Assembly (NCBI RefSeq): GCF_024172185.1
Contig: NZ_JAMZEC010000001.1
Coordinates: 4,154,001 to 4,218,000, forward strand
Origin: Nonomuraea roseoviolacea subsp. carminata
GTDB lineage: Bacteria; Actinomycetota; Actinomycetes; Streptosporangiales; Streptosporangiaceae
DNA length: 64,000 nucleotides
Direction: 5' to 3'
A program made the translations under genes and the position numbers. A model generated the notes under the pieces. The model did no database searches. It was not told the DNA's origin and saw only the letters and a list, made by a program, of their open reading frames with translations. Positions 1 through 9,100 of this stretch are shown one piece after another (the first letter of the stretch is position 1; each line of letters starts with the position of its first letter).

Positions 1-673
1 ACGGCGCGAGCAGCGGCCAGGTGACGTACCGGAACCGCTGCCACGTCCCGGCCCCGTCGATCATGGCCGCCTCGTGCAGCTCCGGCGGGATCCCCTCCAG
101 CCCCGCCAGGAAGATGACCATCGAGTAGCCCGCGTACTGCCACACCACGGTGCCCGCGATCGACCACAGCGCGATCGACGGGTCGCCGAGCCAGTCGACG
201 TGGGTGCCGAGCAGGCCGTTGAGCCCGGCGGCCGGGTCGGGGTTGTAGATGTACTTCCACAGGAAGGCCACCATGACGGGGCTGACCACCACCGGGGCGA
301 AGAACACCACCCGCAGGACGGCGCGGCTCCTCAGCCTCACGTGCACGCCGAGCGCGAGCAGCAGGCCCACGCCGTTCTGCACGGCGACGATCGTCACGGT
401 CAGCAGCAGCGTGTTGCCGATCGAGCCCATGGCCTGCTCGTCGTGGAACATGGCCGTGAGGTTGGCCAGCCCGACGAACGACTTGTCCGCGCCGATGCCG
501 CTCCAGTCGGTGAAGGCGTAGACCATGCCGGCCAGGCTCGGGTAGAGCACGACCGCGGCGTAGACGAGCAGGGCGGGCAGGGCGAAGACCCACGACGGGG
601 AGAGGGAGCTGAACCTCCTCCACGGCTTGCGGGCCGTGGAGGGAAGGCTCCCGCGGGCGATGTTCGCGGTCAC
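1..673 (-). CDS. Carbohydrate ABC transporter permease, MalF/UgpA type (partial)
   Basis: Inner-membrane permease of a sugar ABC importer, receiving substrate from the binding protein encoded just upstream. The visible 224 codons hold several hydrophobic helices, and the cytoplasmic EAA loop, which docks on the ATPase, is seen as EAAMIDGAGTWQRF near residue 200. The gene runs off the left edge, so the C-terminal end is missing. It starts with GTG at 671-673 and overlaps the binding-protein stop codon (GTGA), which indicates translational coupling in one operon. A second permease and sugar enzymes would be expected beyond the window. The substrate cannot be told from this sequence. Confidence 0.93.
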   Translation of the reverse strand, partial: MTANIARGSLPSTARKPWRRFSSLSPSWVFALPALLVYAAVVLYPSLAGMVYAFTDWSGIGADKSFVGLANLTAMFHDEQAMGSIGNTLLLTVTIVAVQNGVGLLLALGVHVRLRSRAVLRVVFFAPVVVSPVMVAFLWKYIYNPDPAAGLNGLLGTHVDWLGDPSIALWSIAGTVVWQYAGYSMVIFLAGLEGIPPELHEAAMIDGAGTWQRFRYVTWPLLAP

Positions 674-1971
674 TTGGCGTATGCCTCGTCCATCTTCTTC
701 AGGGCGTCGTCAATCTTGATCTTTCCGGCGAGCAGCTCCTGGATCACCGCGAAGTGCACGGGCTGCACCTCGGCGTTCGGCCAGCGCTGGTCCATGAACG
801 GGACGGCGCGGTCCTTGGTGAACGGCAGGAACGACTGCACGGCCGGGTCGATGGTGGAGCTGGAGTCCTGGGTGAGCGGGATGGCGGAGATGGCCTTGGC
901 CCAGCGGTTGATGCTCTCCTGCTTGCCGAGGAAGTCGATGAACGCCTTGGCCTCGGCCACGTTCTTGCCCTTGGCCGAGGCGCCGAGGCCGACGACCACG
1001 CCGGCGGGGATCCACACCTGGTCGGCGGAGTCCGCGCCGGGCACGGGGAACATCGACAGGTCGGAGGGGCTGGTGGCCGACTTGCGGAAGTCGGGCAGCA
1101 CGGCCGAGACCTGGATCGCCATGCCGGCCTTGCCGGTGGCCACCATGGAGGTCTGCTGCTCGAAGGTGGTGCCGTTGGGGTTGTCGTTGAAGAAGCCGCG
1201 CTTCTGCAGCTCCAGGTACATCTCCATGGCCTGGCGCCAGCCCGACTGGGCGAAGCTGGTCTGCCCGGCGCGCTGCTTGTCGTCGAAGGTCGGGTCCTTG
1301 GCGTACACGGTGGAGGGGACGAGCGCGTACGTGATGAGCTGGGTGACCCAGGGCGTCTGGGCGCCGAGCGCGATCGGGGTGATCCCGGCCTTCTTCAGCT
1401 TGTCGCACACGGCGAGGAACTCGGTCCACGTGGTGGGCGGCGCGTCGATGCCGGCCTTCTGGAACGCCTTGGTGTTGTAGACGGCGCCGATGACCGACGA
1501 GCCCGCCGAGTACATGTAGGTCTTGCCGTCGCTCTGGAAGGCCGGCTTGAACCCGGTCGGGATGGTCTGGGTCCACGCCTGGTCGGACAGGTCGGCGAGC
1601 AGCCCGGCCTTGGCGATCTGGCTCATCGACATGGCGCTGCCGTCACCCGGGTAGACGACGTGCAGGTCGGGGGCGTTGCCGGCGCCGAGCTGCGTGCGCA
1701 CCGAGGTCTGCACCTGGTCGGTGGGGGCGAAGGTGGTGGTGAGGGAGACGGCGGGCTTGACCTGCTTGTAGGCGGCGACCAGCTCGTCCATCGCGGCCTT
1801 CTGGTCGGCGACGCCGACGAACTTGAGCTGTGTGGCGGCCGGCTGGCCCTGCGCGGTGGTGGTCTGCGGCTTGGTGGAGCAGGCGGCGCTGGCCGCGGCG
1901 GCCGCGGCCAGCCCGCCCATCATGCGGAAGAACTGGACGCGGCTCATCCTGGCTTCGCGTAGGTCGGTCAT
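670..1971 (-). CDS. Extracellular sugar-binding lipoprotein (ABC family 1 solute-binding protein)
   Basis: Captures a sugar or oligosaccharide outside the membrane and delivers it to the permease. The protein has 433 residues. The N-terminus has a hydrophobic segment ending in the lipobox SAAC with Cys31 as the lipidated residue, followed by a typical family 1 binding-protein body. The SRVQFFRM stretch before the hydrophobic segment partly resembles a twin-arginine signal. The ATG start has a strong GGAGGAGA ribosome site, and an internal Met9 is a possible alternative start. It is the first gene of the operon and divergent from a DeoR regulator, which probably controls it. Confidence 0.93.
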   Translation of the reverse strand: MTDLREARMSRVQFFRMMGGLAAAAAASAACSTKPQTTTAQGQPAATQLKFVGVADQKAAMDELVAAYKQVKPAVSLTTTFAPTDQVQTSVRTQLGAGNAPDLHVVYPGDGSAMSMSQIAKAGLLADLSDQAWTQTIPTGFKPAFQSDGKTYMYSAGSSVIGAVYNTKAFQKAGIDAPPTTWTEFLAVCDKLKKAGITPIALGAQTPWVTQLITYALVPSTVYAKDPTFDDKQRAGQTSFAQSGWRQAMEMYLELQKRGFFNDNPNGTTFEQQTSMVATGKAGMAIQVSAVLPDFRKSATSPSDLSMFPVPGADSADQVWIPAGVVVGLGASAKGKNVAEAKAFIDFLGKQESINRWAKAISAIPLTQDSSSTIDPAVQSFLPFTKDRAVPFMDQRWPNAEVQPVHFAVIQELLAGKIKIDDALKKMDEAYAK

Positions 1972-2082
1972 GGGGGTCTCCTCCGTGCAGGTCCCACGCG
2001 GGCGGGGGGTGTGGGCTGTTATGCGAACGTTTTAATCGGGAGGGTCCAAGATGTGAGGCGAGTCTGACAACATCCTGGGAGG

Positions 2083-2100
2083 AGCGTTAAATCTAACGCT
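2083..2100. promoter_or_regulatory. Inverted repeat, candidate operator for the DeoR regulator
   Basis: A perfect 7-bp inverted repeat (AGCGTTA / TAACGCT, 4-bp spacer) in the 276-bp gap between the divergent binding-protein and DeoR-type genes. Its position fits control of both directions. Binding by the neighbouring regulator is an inference. Confidence 0.5.
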
Positions 2101-2247
2101 AAAGAGTGTGAACTTGTGATGTTGCGTGGAGACTATGAGCCACTCCCCGAGGTGTCAAGGGTGTGAGAGATTGAGTCCCCGTAACGAACTCGGCCGTACG
2201 CGGCATGTCCATTCACGGTACGAGCATCCAGACATCGACATCCAGAC

Positions 2248-3057
2248 ATGGGAGCGCCAGCAGTGAAGTCGCGTCCACGCGCGGCCGGTGGGGCCAGCAG
2301 GCGCCAGGCGATGGCCGAGCACGTCATGCGCCAGGGCTCCGTCTCGATGACGGAGCTCGCCGAGATCTTCGAGGTCAGCGTGATGACCGTCCACCGCGAC
2401 CTGGACCTGCTGGAGAGCCAGGGCATGGTGCGCAAGTTCCGCGGCGGGGCCAGCGCGCAGGCGTCCAGCGTGTTCGAGAGCAACATCGCCTACCGCAAGA
2501 CCGCCCAGACGGCGGAGAAGGAGGCGATCGCCCGGCACGTGGTCGGGCTGATCGAGCCGGGCAGCTCCGTCATGTTCGACGACTCCACCACCGCGCTGGC
2601 CGTCGCCCGGCATCTGGGCGAGGTCACCCCGCTGACCGTGGTGACCAACTTCCTGGAGGCGATCCGGCTCCTCGCGCCCGTGCCCGGCATCCGGCTCATG
2701 GCGCTCGGCGGCGAGTACTACCCGACGCACGACTCGTTCCTCGGGGTGGCCTGCGTCGACGCGGTCGAGGCGATGAACACCGACACCGTCGTGGTCTCCA
2801 CCTCCGCCGTGTCCGACCGGCACGCCTTCCACCAGGAGCAGGAGATCGTGCTGGTCAAGCGGGCCATGCTCGCCTCCGGCACGCGCTGCGTCCTCGCGGT
2901 GGACCACACCAAGCTCGACCGGGTGGCCCTGCACCGCGTCGCCCCGCTGGAGGCGTTCGACATCATCGTGGTCGACTCGCGCGCGCCGGAAGAGGCGATC
3001 CAGCGGCTGCGCGACCGGCACCACCGGGTGGACGTCGCCGAGGTCACCGAGCCGTAG
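2248..3057 (+). CDS. DeoR/GlpR family transcriptional regulator
   Basis: Sugar-responsive regulator of 269 residues. An N-terminal winged helix-turn-helix (about residues 18-70, with VSVMTVHRDLDLLESQGM as recognition region) is followed by the DeoR sensor domain related to sugar-phosphate isomerases (about 85-250, including DDSTTALAVA and the LGGEYYPTHDSFLG loop). Such proteins usually repress sugar uptake operons and release DNA on binding a phosphorylated sugar. It is divergent from the ABC importer, so that operon is the likely target. The start is the ATG at 2248; no strong ribosome site is seen, only a purine-poor run. Confidence 0.92.
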   Translation: MGAPAVKSRPRAAGGASRRQAMAEHVMRQGSVSMTELAEIFEVSVMTVHRDLDLLESQGMVRKFRGGASAQASSVFESNIAYRKTAQTAEKEAIARHVVGLIEPGSSVMFDDSTTALAVARHLGEVTPLTVVTNFLEAIRLLAPVPGIRLMALGGEYYPTHDSFLGVACVDAVEAMNTDTVVVSTSAVSDRHAFHQEQEIVLVKRAMLASGTRCVLAVDHTKLDRVALHRVAPLEAFDIIVVDSRAPEEAIQRLRDRHHRVDVAEVTEP

Positions 3058-3066
3058 CGGCCCCGC

Positions 3067-4263
3067 TCACCAGGTGACGGGCAGCGCGGTCAGGCCGTGG
3101 ACGAGGTGGAAGGAGCGGAAGGACGGCCCCGGCTCGGCCAGGCGCAGCTCCGGGAACCTGCGCAGCAGCGCCGGGAACGCGATCCGCATCTCCATGCGGG
3201 CCAGCGGCGCGCCCAGGCAGTGATGGACGCCGTGCCCGAAGCCCACGTGGCCCGGCGCGCCCCGCGTGATGTCCAGCGCGTCGGGGTCGGGCAGCAGGCC
3301 CGGGTCGCGGTTGGCGGCCGGCAGCGCGCAGATGACCAGCTCGCCCGCCCGGATCGTCCGCCCGGCGATCTCGGTGTCGGCGGCGGCCACCTTGCTGGTG
3401 CCGGAGTGGACGATGCTGAGCCAGCGCAGCAGTTCCTCCACCGCGGCGTCGGCCCGCTCGGGCTCCTCCCGCAGCAGCCGGAGCTGGTCGGGGTGGCGCA
3501 GCAGGGCCAGCGTGCCGAGCGACAGCATGTTCGAGGTGGTCTCGTGGCCGGCGAACAGCAGCAGGCTGCCGATGCCGGCCAGCTCGGCCGGCGTCAGCTC
3601 GTCGCCGTGCTCGCGCACCAGCATGCCCAGCAGCTCCTCGCCGGGGTCGGCCATCACCCGCTCGACCAGCCCCGACATGTAGGCGCGCGACTCGATCTGC
3701 AGCTTCACGCGCTGCTCGACGGGCACCGACACGTCGAGCATCCGGCTGGTGCGGTGCTGGAAGCCCTCGCGGTCGTCGTACGGGACGCCCAGCAGCTCGC
3801 AGATCACCAGCGACGGGATCGGCAGCGCGAACGCCTGCACCAGGTCGGCCGGCGGACCGGCCTTCTCCATCGCGTCGAGGTGGTCCTCGACGATGCGCGT
3901 GACGCGCGGCTCCAGGCGGCGCATCCGGCGCAGCGTGAACTCGGGGGTCAGCAGCCGCCGCAGCCGCGTGTGCTCCGGAGGGTCGTGGGCCAGCAGGTTG
4001 CCCGCCCGCAGCACGGCCAGCTCCTCGTCGCTGACCGGCGGCGCGCCGGGCAGCCGGGCCAGGCCGATCTGGGCCAGCGGGAAGCGCTCGGCGTCGCCGA
4101 GGACCGCGCGGACGTCGGCGTGGCGGGTGACCAGCCACGCCTCCACGCCGAACGGGGTCATGACCCGCCGGACGCCCTCCTCGTCGCGCAGCGCCCCCAG
4201 CTCGGGGACGGGGGCGAAGCCGTCGCGGCGCATGTGCAGCGGCATCAGCGAGGTGTCCGTCAT
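3067..4263 (-). CDS. Cytochrome P450 (soluble, class I bacterial type)
   Basis: Haem monooxygenase of 398 residues, the usual size for actinomycete CYP105/107-like enzymes. Visible motifs are AGHETT (residues 238-243) in the oxygen-binding I helix, the ExxR pair Glu277/Arg280, and the haem loop GFGHGVHHCLG with Cys349 as thiolate ligand. Electrons would come from a ferredoxin and reductase encoded elsewhere, since none is adjacent. A longer reading frame extends upstream to 4443, but the ATG at 4263 has a purine-rich GGGGGGA site and the P450 fold starts there. It is convergent with the DeoR gene (9-bp gap). Substrate unknown. Confidence 0.95.
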   Translation of the reverse strand: MTDTSLMPLHMRRDGFAPVPELGALRDEEGVRRVMTPFGVEAWLVTRHADVRAVLGDAERFPLAQIGLARLPGAPPVSDEELAVLRAGNLLAHDPPEHTRLRRLLTPEFTLRRMRRLEPRVTRIVEDHLDAMEKAGPPADLVQAFALPIPSLVICELLGVPYDDREGFQHRTSRMLDVSVPVEQRVKLQIESRAYMSGLVERVMADPGEELLGMLVREHGDELTPAELAGIGSLLLFAGHETTSNMLSLGTLALLRHPDQLRLLREEPERADAAVEELLRWLSIVHSGTSKVAAADTEIAGRTIRAGELVICALPAANRDPGLLPDPDALDITRGAPGHVGFGHGVHHCLGAPLARMEMRIAFPALLRRFPELRLAEPGPSFRSFHLVHGLTALPVTW

Positions 4264-4460
4264 GTGTCCCCCCGGGTGACCGGCGATCCTGACCGCTCCT
4301 GACCACGACGGTACCAACCCGTCGGCGATGCGCAAGATCGAATCTTTGTCGTGGCTCTGACCTGCGGCGACCCCGGGAGGCGGCTCCGGGAGAGGCGTAC
4401 GCTGAGGTTGACGGCCGGCGACGACGAGGAGGGGACCGGTCATCGGGTCGTGGAGCAGTC

Positions 4461-6806
4461 ATGACGTCACGGGGAACTGACAGCTGGAGCGCCACCGGAC
4501 TGCCGGCCGAGCTGACCAGCTTCGTGGGCCGCCGGCACGACATCGCCGAGGTCAAGCGACTGCTGGCCGGCTCCCGGCTGGTGACGCTCGTCGGCGTGGG
4601 CGGCGTCGGCAAGAGCCGGCTCGCCCTGCGCGTCGCCGCCGAGGTGCAGCGCGCCTTCCGCGACGGGGTCTGCCTGGTCGAGCTGGCCGCCCTGGAGAGC
4701 CCCGGGGTGCTGGCCCAGGCGATGATCGAGAGCCTGCGCATCGTGGACCACTCCTCCCGCGAGCCCATGGAGGTCCTCACCGACCACCTGCGCGGGCGGC
4801 AGACGCTCATGGTGCTGGACAACTGCGAGCACCTGCGTCACGACTGCGCCGTCCTCGCCGCGACGCTCGTGCGCGCGGCGCCCGGCCTGCGCATCCTGGC
4901 CACCAGCCGGCAGGCGCTCGGCGCCGCGGGCGAGCAGACCATGGTGGTGCCCGCCCTGCCGGTTCCCAGGACGAACGGCACGCGCCCCGGCGGCGAGCCG
5001 GCCGAGCGGTTCGACGCGATGCGGCTGTTCGCCGAGCGGGCCCAGGCCGTCGTGCCCGAATTCGAGATCACCGACGACAACCGCGAGACCGTGGCGCGGA
5101 TCTGCCGGAGCCTGGACGGCATCCCGCTGGCCATCGAGCTGGCCGCCGTGCGGCTGCGCGTCATCTCCGCCGACCAGCTCCTCGCCCGGCTGGAGGACCG
5201 CTTCCGGCTCCTCACCACGGGCTCCCGGGCGCGCCTGCCACGCCAGCAGACCCTCAGAGCGCTCATCGACTACAGCCACGCCCTGTGCACCGACAAGGAA
5301 CAACTGCTCTGGGCCCGGCTGTCGGTCTTCTCCGGCAGCGTCGACCTGGAGGCGGCCGAGCACGTCTGCTCCGGCGACGGCCTCGCCCCCGAGGAGATCG
5401 TCGATGTGATCATCGGCCTGGTCGACAAGTCCATCCTGGTGCGCGAGGAGCACGGCCCGATGGTGCGCTTCCGGCTGATGGAGACCATCCGCCAGTACGG
5501 CCGCGACCGGCTGCGCGAGTCCGGCGAGGAGGCCGAGCTGCGCCGCCGCCACCGCGCCTGGTACGTGGACCTGGCGACCCGGATGCACCACGAGTGGTTC
5601 ACCCCCGCCCAGGTGAGCTGGTACGAGCGCATGCGCCTGGAGCACGACAACCTCCGCTCCGCCCTGGACCACTGCCTGTCCACGCCCGGCGAGGCCCAGG
5701 AGGGCGTGATCCTGGCGGCGGCGCTGCGCTTCTACTGGATCGCCGCCGACGCGCCGCGCGAGGCGCGCCGCTGGCTCGACGACCTGCTCGCCGCCGACCC
5801 CGCCCCGGTGCCGGGCCGGCTGTGGGCGCTCGGCGTCAACGCGCGCATCGCCGTGCTGCAGAGCGACTTCGCCGTGTCCGCCGGCCTGCTGAAGGAGTAC
5901 CGCGAACTCGCCCGCACGCTCGGCGACGACACCGCCGAAGGGGGTGCCGCGTACGTCGAGGGGCTGGCCGCGCTGCTCCAGAGCGACCTGCCCGAGGCCG
6001 AGCGGCTGCTCGGCGCGGCGCTGGACTACGGGCGCGCCACCGGCGACGACATGCTCGTGGCCAACGCCCTCATCTACCTCGGGACCACCCTGTCGCTGCT
6101 CGGCCGCGCCGCCGAGGCGGTCGAGAGCTTCGAGGACTGCCTGCGCCTGTGCGAGACCCGCGAGGAACGCTGGTTCCGGTCGTACACGCTGTGGACGTAC
6201 GGCATCGAGGTGTGGAAACAGGGCGACACGCGGCGCGCGGTGGAGATGGAGCGCGCGGCCATCAGGCTCAAGGAGCCGTTCAAGGACCCCCTCGGCATCG
6301 CGCTGTGCGCCGAGGCCCTGGCCTGGATGGCCGCCGGGGAGGGCGACGGGCGGCGGGCCGCGACGCTGCTCGGCGGGCTGGAGGAGATCCGGCGGGGGTT
6401 CGGCGGGCCGCTGTTCGGCAGCCTGTCGGCCTACCACGAGGCATGCGAGGCGGCGGCGCGGGCCGCCGTCGGCGACCGGGCGTTCGAGACGGCCTTCCGC
6501 AAGGGCAAGGCGATGAGCTCCGGCGAGGTCGTCGCGTACGCGCTGCGTGACGCCAGGCGCGGCGACGAGCGGCGCGGCGGGTCCTCGCCGCTGACCCAGC
6601 GGGAGATGGAGATCGCCCGGCTGGTCGCGCGCGGCATGAGCAACAAGGCCATCGCGGGCGCGCTGGTCATCGCCCAGCGCACCGCCGAGGGGCACGTCGA
6701 GAACATCCTCAGCAAGCTCGGCTTCAGCTCGCGCGTGCAGATCGCGTCCTGGGTCGGCCGCCAGGAACACCCCGAGGACGAGCCCGGACCGGGAGGCGCG
6801 CCGTGA
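4461..6806 (+). CDS. NB-ARC/TPR regulator with C-terminal LuxR DNA-binding domain
   Basis: STAND-class transcription regulator of 781 residues. The N-terminus starts directly with an ATPase module (Walker A GVGGVGKS at 45-52, Walker B LMVLDNCEH near 118, and IPLAIELAA typical of NB-ARC). A long TPR-like helical region follows (about 340-690). The end is a LuxR helix-turn-helix (about 710-770, with MSNKAIAGALVIAQRTAEGH). Proteins of this kind (AfsR/LAL-like) bind ATP, oligomerise on a signal and activate nearby genes. The stop overlaps the GTG of the next paralogue by four bases. The signal and targets are unknown; the divergent P450 is one candidate. Confidence 0.93.
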   Translation: MTSRGTDSWSATGLPAELTSFVGRRHDIAEVKRLLAGSRLVTLVGVGGVGKSRLALRVAAEVQRAFRDGVCLVELAALESPGVLAQAMIESLRIVDHSSREPMEVLTDHLRGRQTLMVLDNCEHLRHDCAVLAATLVRAAPGLRILATSRQALGAAGEQTMVVPALPVPRTNGTRPGGEPAERFDAMRLFAERAQAVVPEFEITDDNRETVARICRSLDGIPLAIELAAVRLRVISADQLLARLEDRFRLLTTGSRARLPRQQTLRALIDYSHALCTDKEQLLWARLSVFSGSVDLEAAEHVCSGDGLAPEEIVDVIIGLVDKSILVREEHGPMVRFRLMETIRQYGRDRLRESGEEAELRRRHRAWYVDLATRMHHEWFTPAQVSWYERMRLEHDNLRSALDHCLSTPGEAQEGVILAAALRFYWIAADAPREARRWLDDLLAADPAPVPGRLWALGVNARIAVLQSDFAVSAGLLKEYRELARTLGDDTAEGGAAYVEGLAALLQSDLPEAERLLGAALDYGRATGDDMLVANALIYLGTTLSLLGRAAEAVESFEDCLRLCETREERWFRSYTLWTYGIEVWKQGDTRRAVEMERAAIRLKEPFKDPLGIALCAEALAWMAAGEGDGRRAATLLGGLEEIRRGFGGPLFGSLSAYHEACEAAARAAVGDRAFETAFRKGKAMSSGEVVAYALRDARRGDERRGGSSPLTQREMEIARLVARGMSNKAIAGALVIAQRTAEGHVENILSKLGFSSRVQIASWVGRQEHPEDEPGPGGAP

Positions 6807-8893
6807 GACCGGTGGCGGACGGTGACCAGACACGGTCCGATCCCGCCAAGGAGGCGTCGAGGGAGGCGTCGAGCTTCGTCGGCCGCAGGAGGGAGCTGGC
6901 CGCGGCCCGCAAGATCCTGTCCCGGGGGCGGCTGCTGACGCTGACCGGCACGGGCGGGGTGGGCAAGACCCGCCTGGCGCTGCGCATCGCCGACGGCCTG
7001 CGCGGCGCGTACAAGGACGGCGTTCACGTGATCGAGCTGAGCCTGCTGGAGACCGGCGACCTGCTGGTGCCCACCGTCGCGGCCGGCATGGGCCTGCGCG
7101 ACGAGGGGCCCGACGCGATGGCGCTGCTCGTCGACTACCTGTCGGACAAGCGCATGCTGCTCGTCCTCGACAACTGCGAGCACCTGCTGCAGGACTGCGC
7201 CCGCCTCGTGGACCGGATCCTGCGCGGCGCGCCCCGCGTCCGGATCCTGGTCACCAGCCGGCAGATCCTCGGCGTGTACGGCGAGCAGGTGCTCGCGGTG
7301 CCGTCGCTGGCGGTGCCCGACCCCGCCGGCCCCCCGCGCGAGATCGCCCGCCACGACTCGGTGCGGCTGTTCGCCGACCGCGCGGCCAGCGTGTGGCCGG
7401 GCTTCGCGGTCGACGCCCGCAACGCCGAGTCCGTGGCGCGGCTGGCCCAGCGCCTCGAAGGGATCCCGCTGGCCATCGAGCTGGCCGCCGTGCGGCTGCG
7501 CACGCTGCGGCTCGACGGGCTGATGCGCGAGCTGGACGACTTCCTGGAGGTCCCCGCCCCCGGTCGCGCCGTGACGCTCCCGCGCCACCGCACGCTGCGC
7601 GCCACCATGGACTGGAGCTACCGGCTGTGCTCGCCGGCCGAGCAGCGGCTGTGGGCCCGGCTGTCGCTGTTCCCGGGCGGCGTGGACCTGGACACCGCCG
7701 AGGCGGTCTGCGGGGGCGACGGCATCGCCGCCGAGGTGTTCGACCTGATCGCCGGCCTGGTGGACAAGTCCGTCCTGGTCGGCGAGCGCTGCGACGACGG
7801 CATGCGGTACCGGATGCTGGAGTGCATCCGCGCGTACGGCGGCGAGCGGCTCCAGCCGGACGAGGACCGGGCCATGCGCCGCCGCTACGTCCGCCACTAC
7901 CACGCCCTCGTCGGCGGCAACCGGGTGGACGAGCTCGTCCCCGAGCAGCTCGACCGCTACCGGCTGCTCCAGCGCGAGCAGCCGAACGTGCGCGCCGCCC
8001 TGGAGCTGGCCCTGAGCGAGCCCGGCATGGGGGCCGCCGCGCTGGAGACCGCCGGGACGATGTGGTCGTTCAGCCTGCCCTCCGGCTCGCTGACCGAGGG
8101 CCGCTACTGGCTGGAGCGCAGCCTGGAGCGCTCCCCGGAGCCCTGCGCCGCGCGCGCCACGGCGCTCTGGGTGGACAGCATGCTCGCCCTGCGGCAGGGC
8201 GATGTCGCCTCGGCCATGCCCCGGCTGGCGGAGAGCCAGGCGTTCGCGGCGGACACCGGCGACGAGCGCCTCCTGCCGTACGTCGTGCGCATCGCGGGGA
8301 TCGCCGCGTACGTGGCCGGCGACGCCCGCCGGGGGCTGGAGCTGCTGGAGGAGTCGATCGCCCTGCACCGGGCCGTGGACGACACGGCCGGCGTGGCACT
8401 GGACCTGTACTTCGCGGCCACCTACGGCTCCGTCCACGCCCCCGAGCGGGCCGCCGCGCTCGGGGAGGAGCTGCTGGCGCTGTGCGAGGCGCGGCGGGCG
8501 GCCCTGTCGCGCGGCTACGCCCAGCTCTCGCTCGGCATCGCCGCCTGGAGCCTGGACGACCGGGAGCGGGCGGAGTCGCTGGTGCGCGAGGCCGCCGCGT
8601 TCACCGCGCAGATCAACGACCGCTGGTGCCTCACCCAGTGCCTGGAGGTCCTGGCGTGGATCGCCTGCGCCGGCGGCGAACACGCGCGGGCGGCCTGGGT
8701 GCTCGGGGCGGCGCACGCCCTGTGGCAGGCGGTCGACTCCTCGCCGACCCGGCTGTGGTACCACGCGACGTGGCACGAGCGGTGCGTGGAGCAGTCGCGG
8801 CAGGTGCTGGGCGACCGCGACTTCACCACCGCCTTCCGCGACGGGGCCCGGCACGGCCTCGACCGGGCCGTCATCCACGCGATCGGCGCCTGA
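6803..8893 (+). CDS. NB-ARC/TPR protein lacking a DNA-binding domain, paralogue of the upstream regulator
   Basis: A 696-residue STAND ATPase paralogous to the upstream gene. It has Walker A GTGGVGKT (49-56, Lys55), LLVLDNCEHL, the IPLAIELAAVRLR segment and a TPR-like C-terminal half. The end of the protein aligns with the TPR region only, and no LuxR helix-turn-helix follows. It starts with GTG inside the stop of the preceding gene (GTGA), so the two are probably translated together. It may act as a partner or antagonist of the full-length regulator, for example by mixed oligomers. That role is inferred, not seen. Confidence 0.9.
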   Translation: MRPVADGDQTRSDPAKEASREASSFVGRRRELAAARKILSRGRLLTLTGTGGVGKTRLALRIADGLRGAYKDGVHVIELSLLETGDLLVPTVAAGMGLRDEGPDAMALLVDYLSDKRMLLVLDNCEHLLQDCARLVDRILRGAPRVRILVTSRQILGVYGEQVLAVPSLAVPDPAGPPREIARHDSVRLFADRAASVWPGFAVDARNAESVARLAQRLEGIPLAIELAAVRLRTLRLDGLMRELDDFLEVPAPGRAVTLPRHRTLRATMDWSYRLCSPAEQRLWARLSLFPGGVDLDTAEAVCGGDGIAAEVFDLIAGLVDKSVLVGERCDDGMRYRMLECIRAYGGERLQPDEDRAMRRRYVRHYHALVGGNRVDELVPEQLDRYRLLQREQPNVRAALELALSEPGMGAAALETAGTMWSFSLPSGSLTEGRYWLERSLERSPEPCAARATALWVDSMLALRQGDVASAMPRLAESQAFAADTGDERLLPYVVRIAGIAAYVAGDARRGLELLEESIALHRAVDDTAGVALDLYFAATYGSVHAPERAAALGEELLALCEARRAALSRGYAQLSLGIAAWSLDDRERAESLVREAAAFTAQINDRWCLTQCLEVLAWIACAGGEHARAAWVLGAAHALWQAVDSSPTRLWYHATWHERCVEQSRQVLGDRDFTTAFRDGARHGLDRAVIHAIGA

Positions 8894-8985
8894 CGTGGGG
8901 GCGCGGCCCCCACGCCCCGGCTTTCACAGGCATGGTCTTCGCCGGTGGGGCGCTTCGCGCCTTTCGGCACAGGCTGTGTCTGATC

Positions 8986-9028
8986 GGGGCTTCGCCCCAA
9001 ACCCCGGTCGAGGGGCTCCGCCCCTCGA
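8986..9028. terminator. Tandem GC-rich hairpins between convergent genes
   Basis: Two perfect hairpins, GGGGC-TTC-GCCCC (8986-8998) and a 9-bp stem TCGAGGGGC/GCCCCTCGA with a TCC loop (9008-9028), lie between the NB-ARC operon and the convergent VOC gene. They have no U-run, as is common in high-GC actinomycetes, and could stop transcription from both sides. Just upstream (8947-8966) is a 20-mer that recurs inverted at 26604-26623. Confidence 0.45.
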
Positions 9029-9100
9029 GCACCCCGAGGCCGCTTGGCCACCTTGAGCCGAGGGCTTGGTTTACCCGAGCGTCATCCCCGAGACGAGCCC

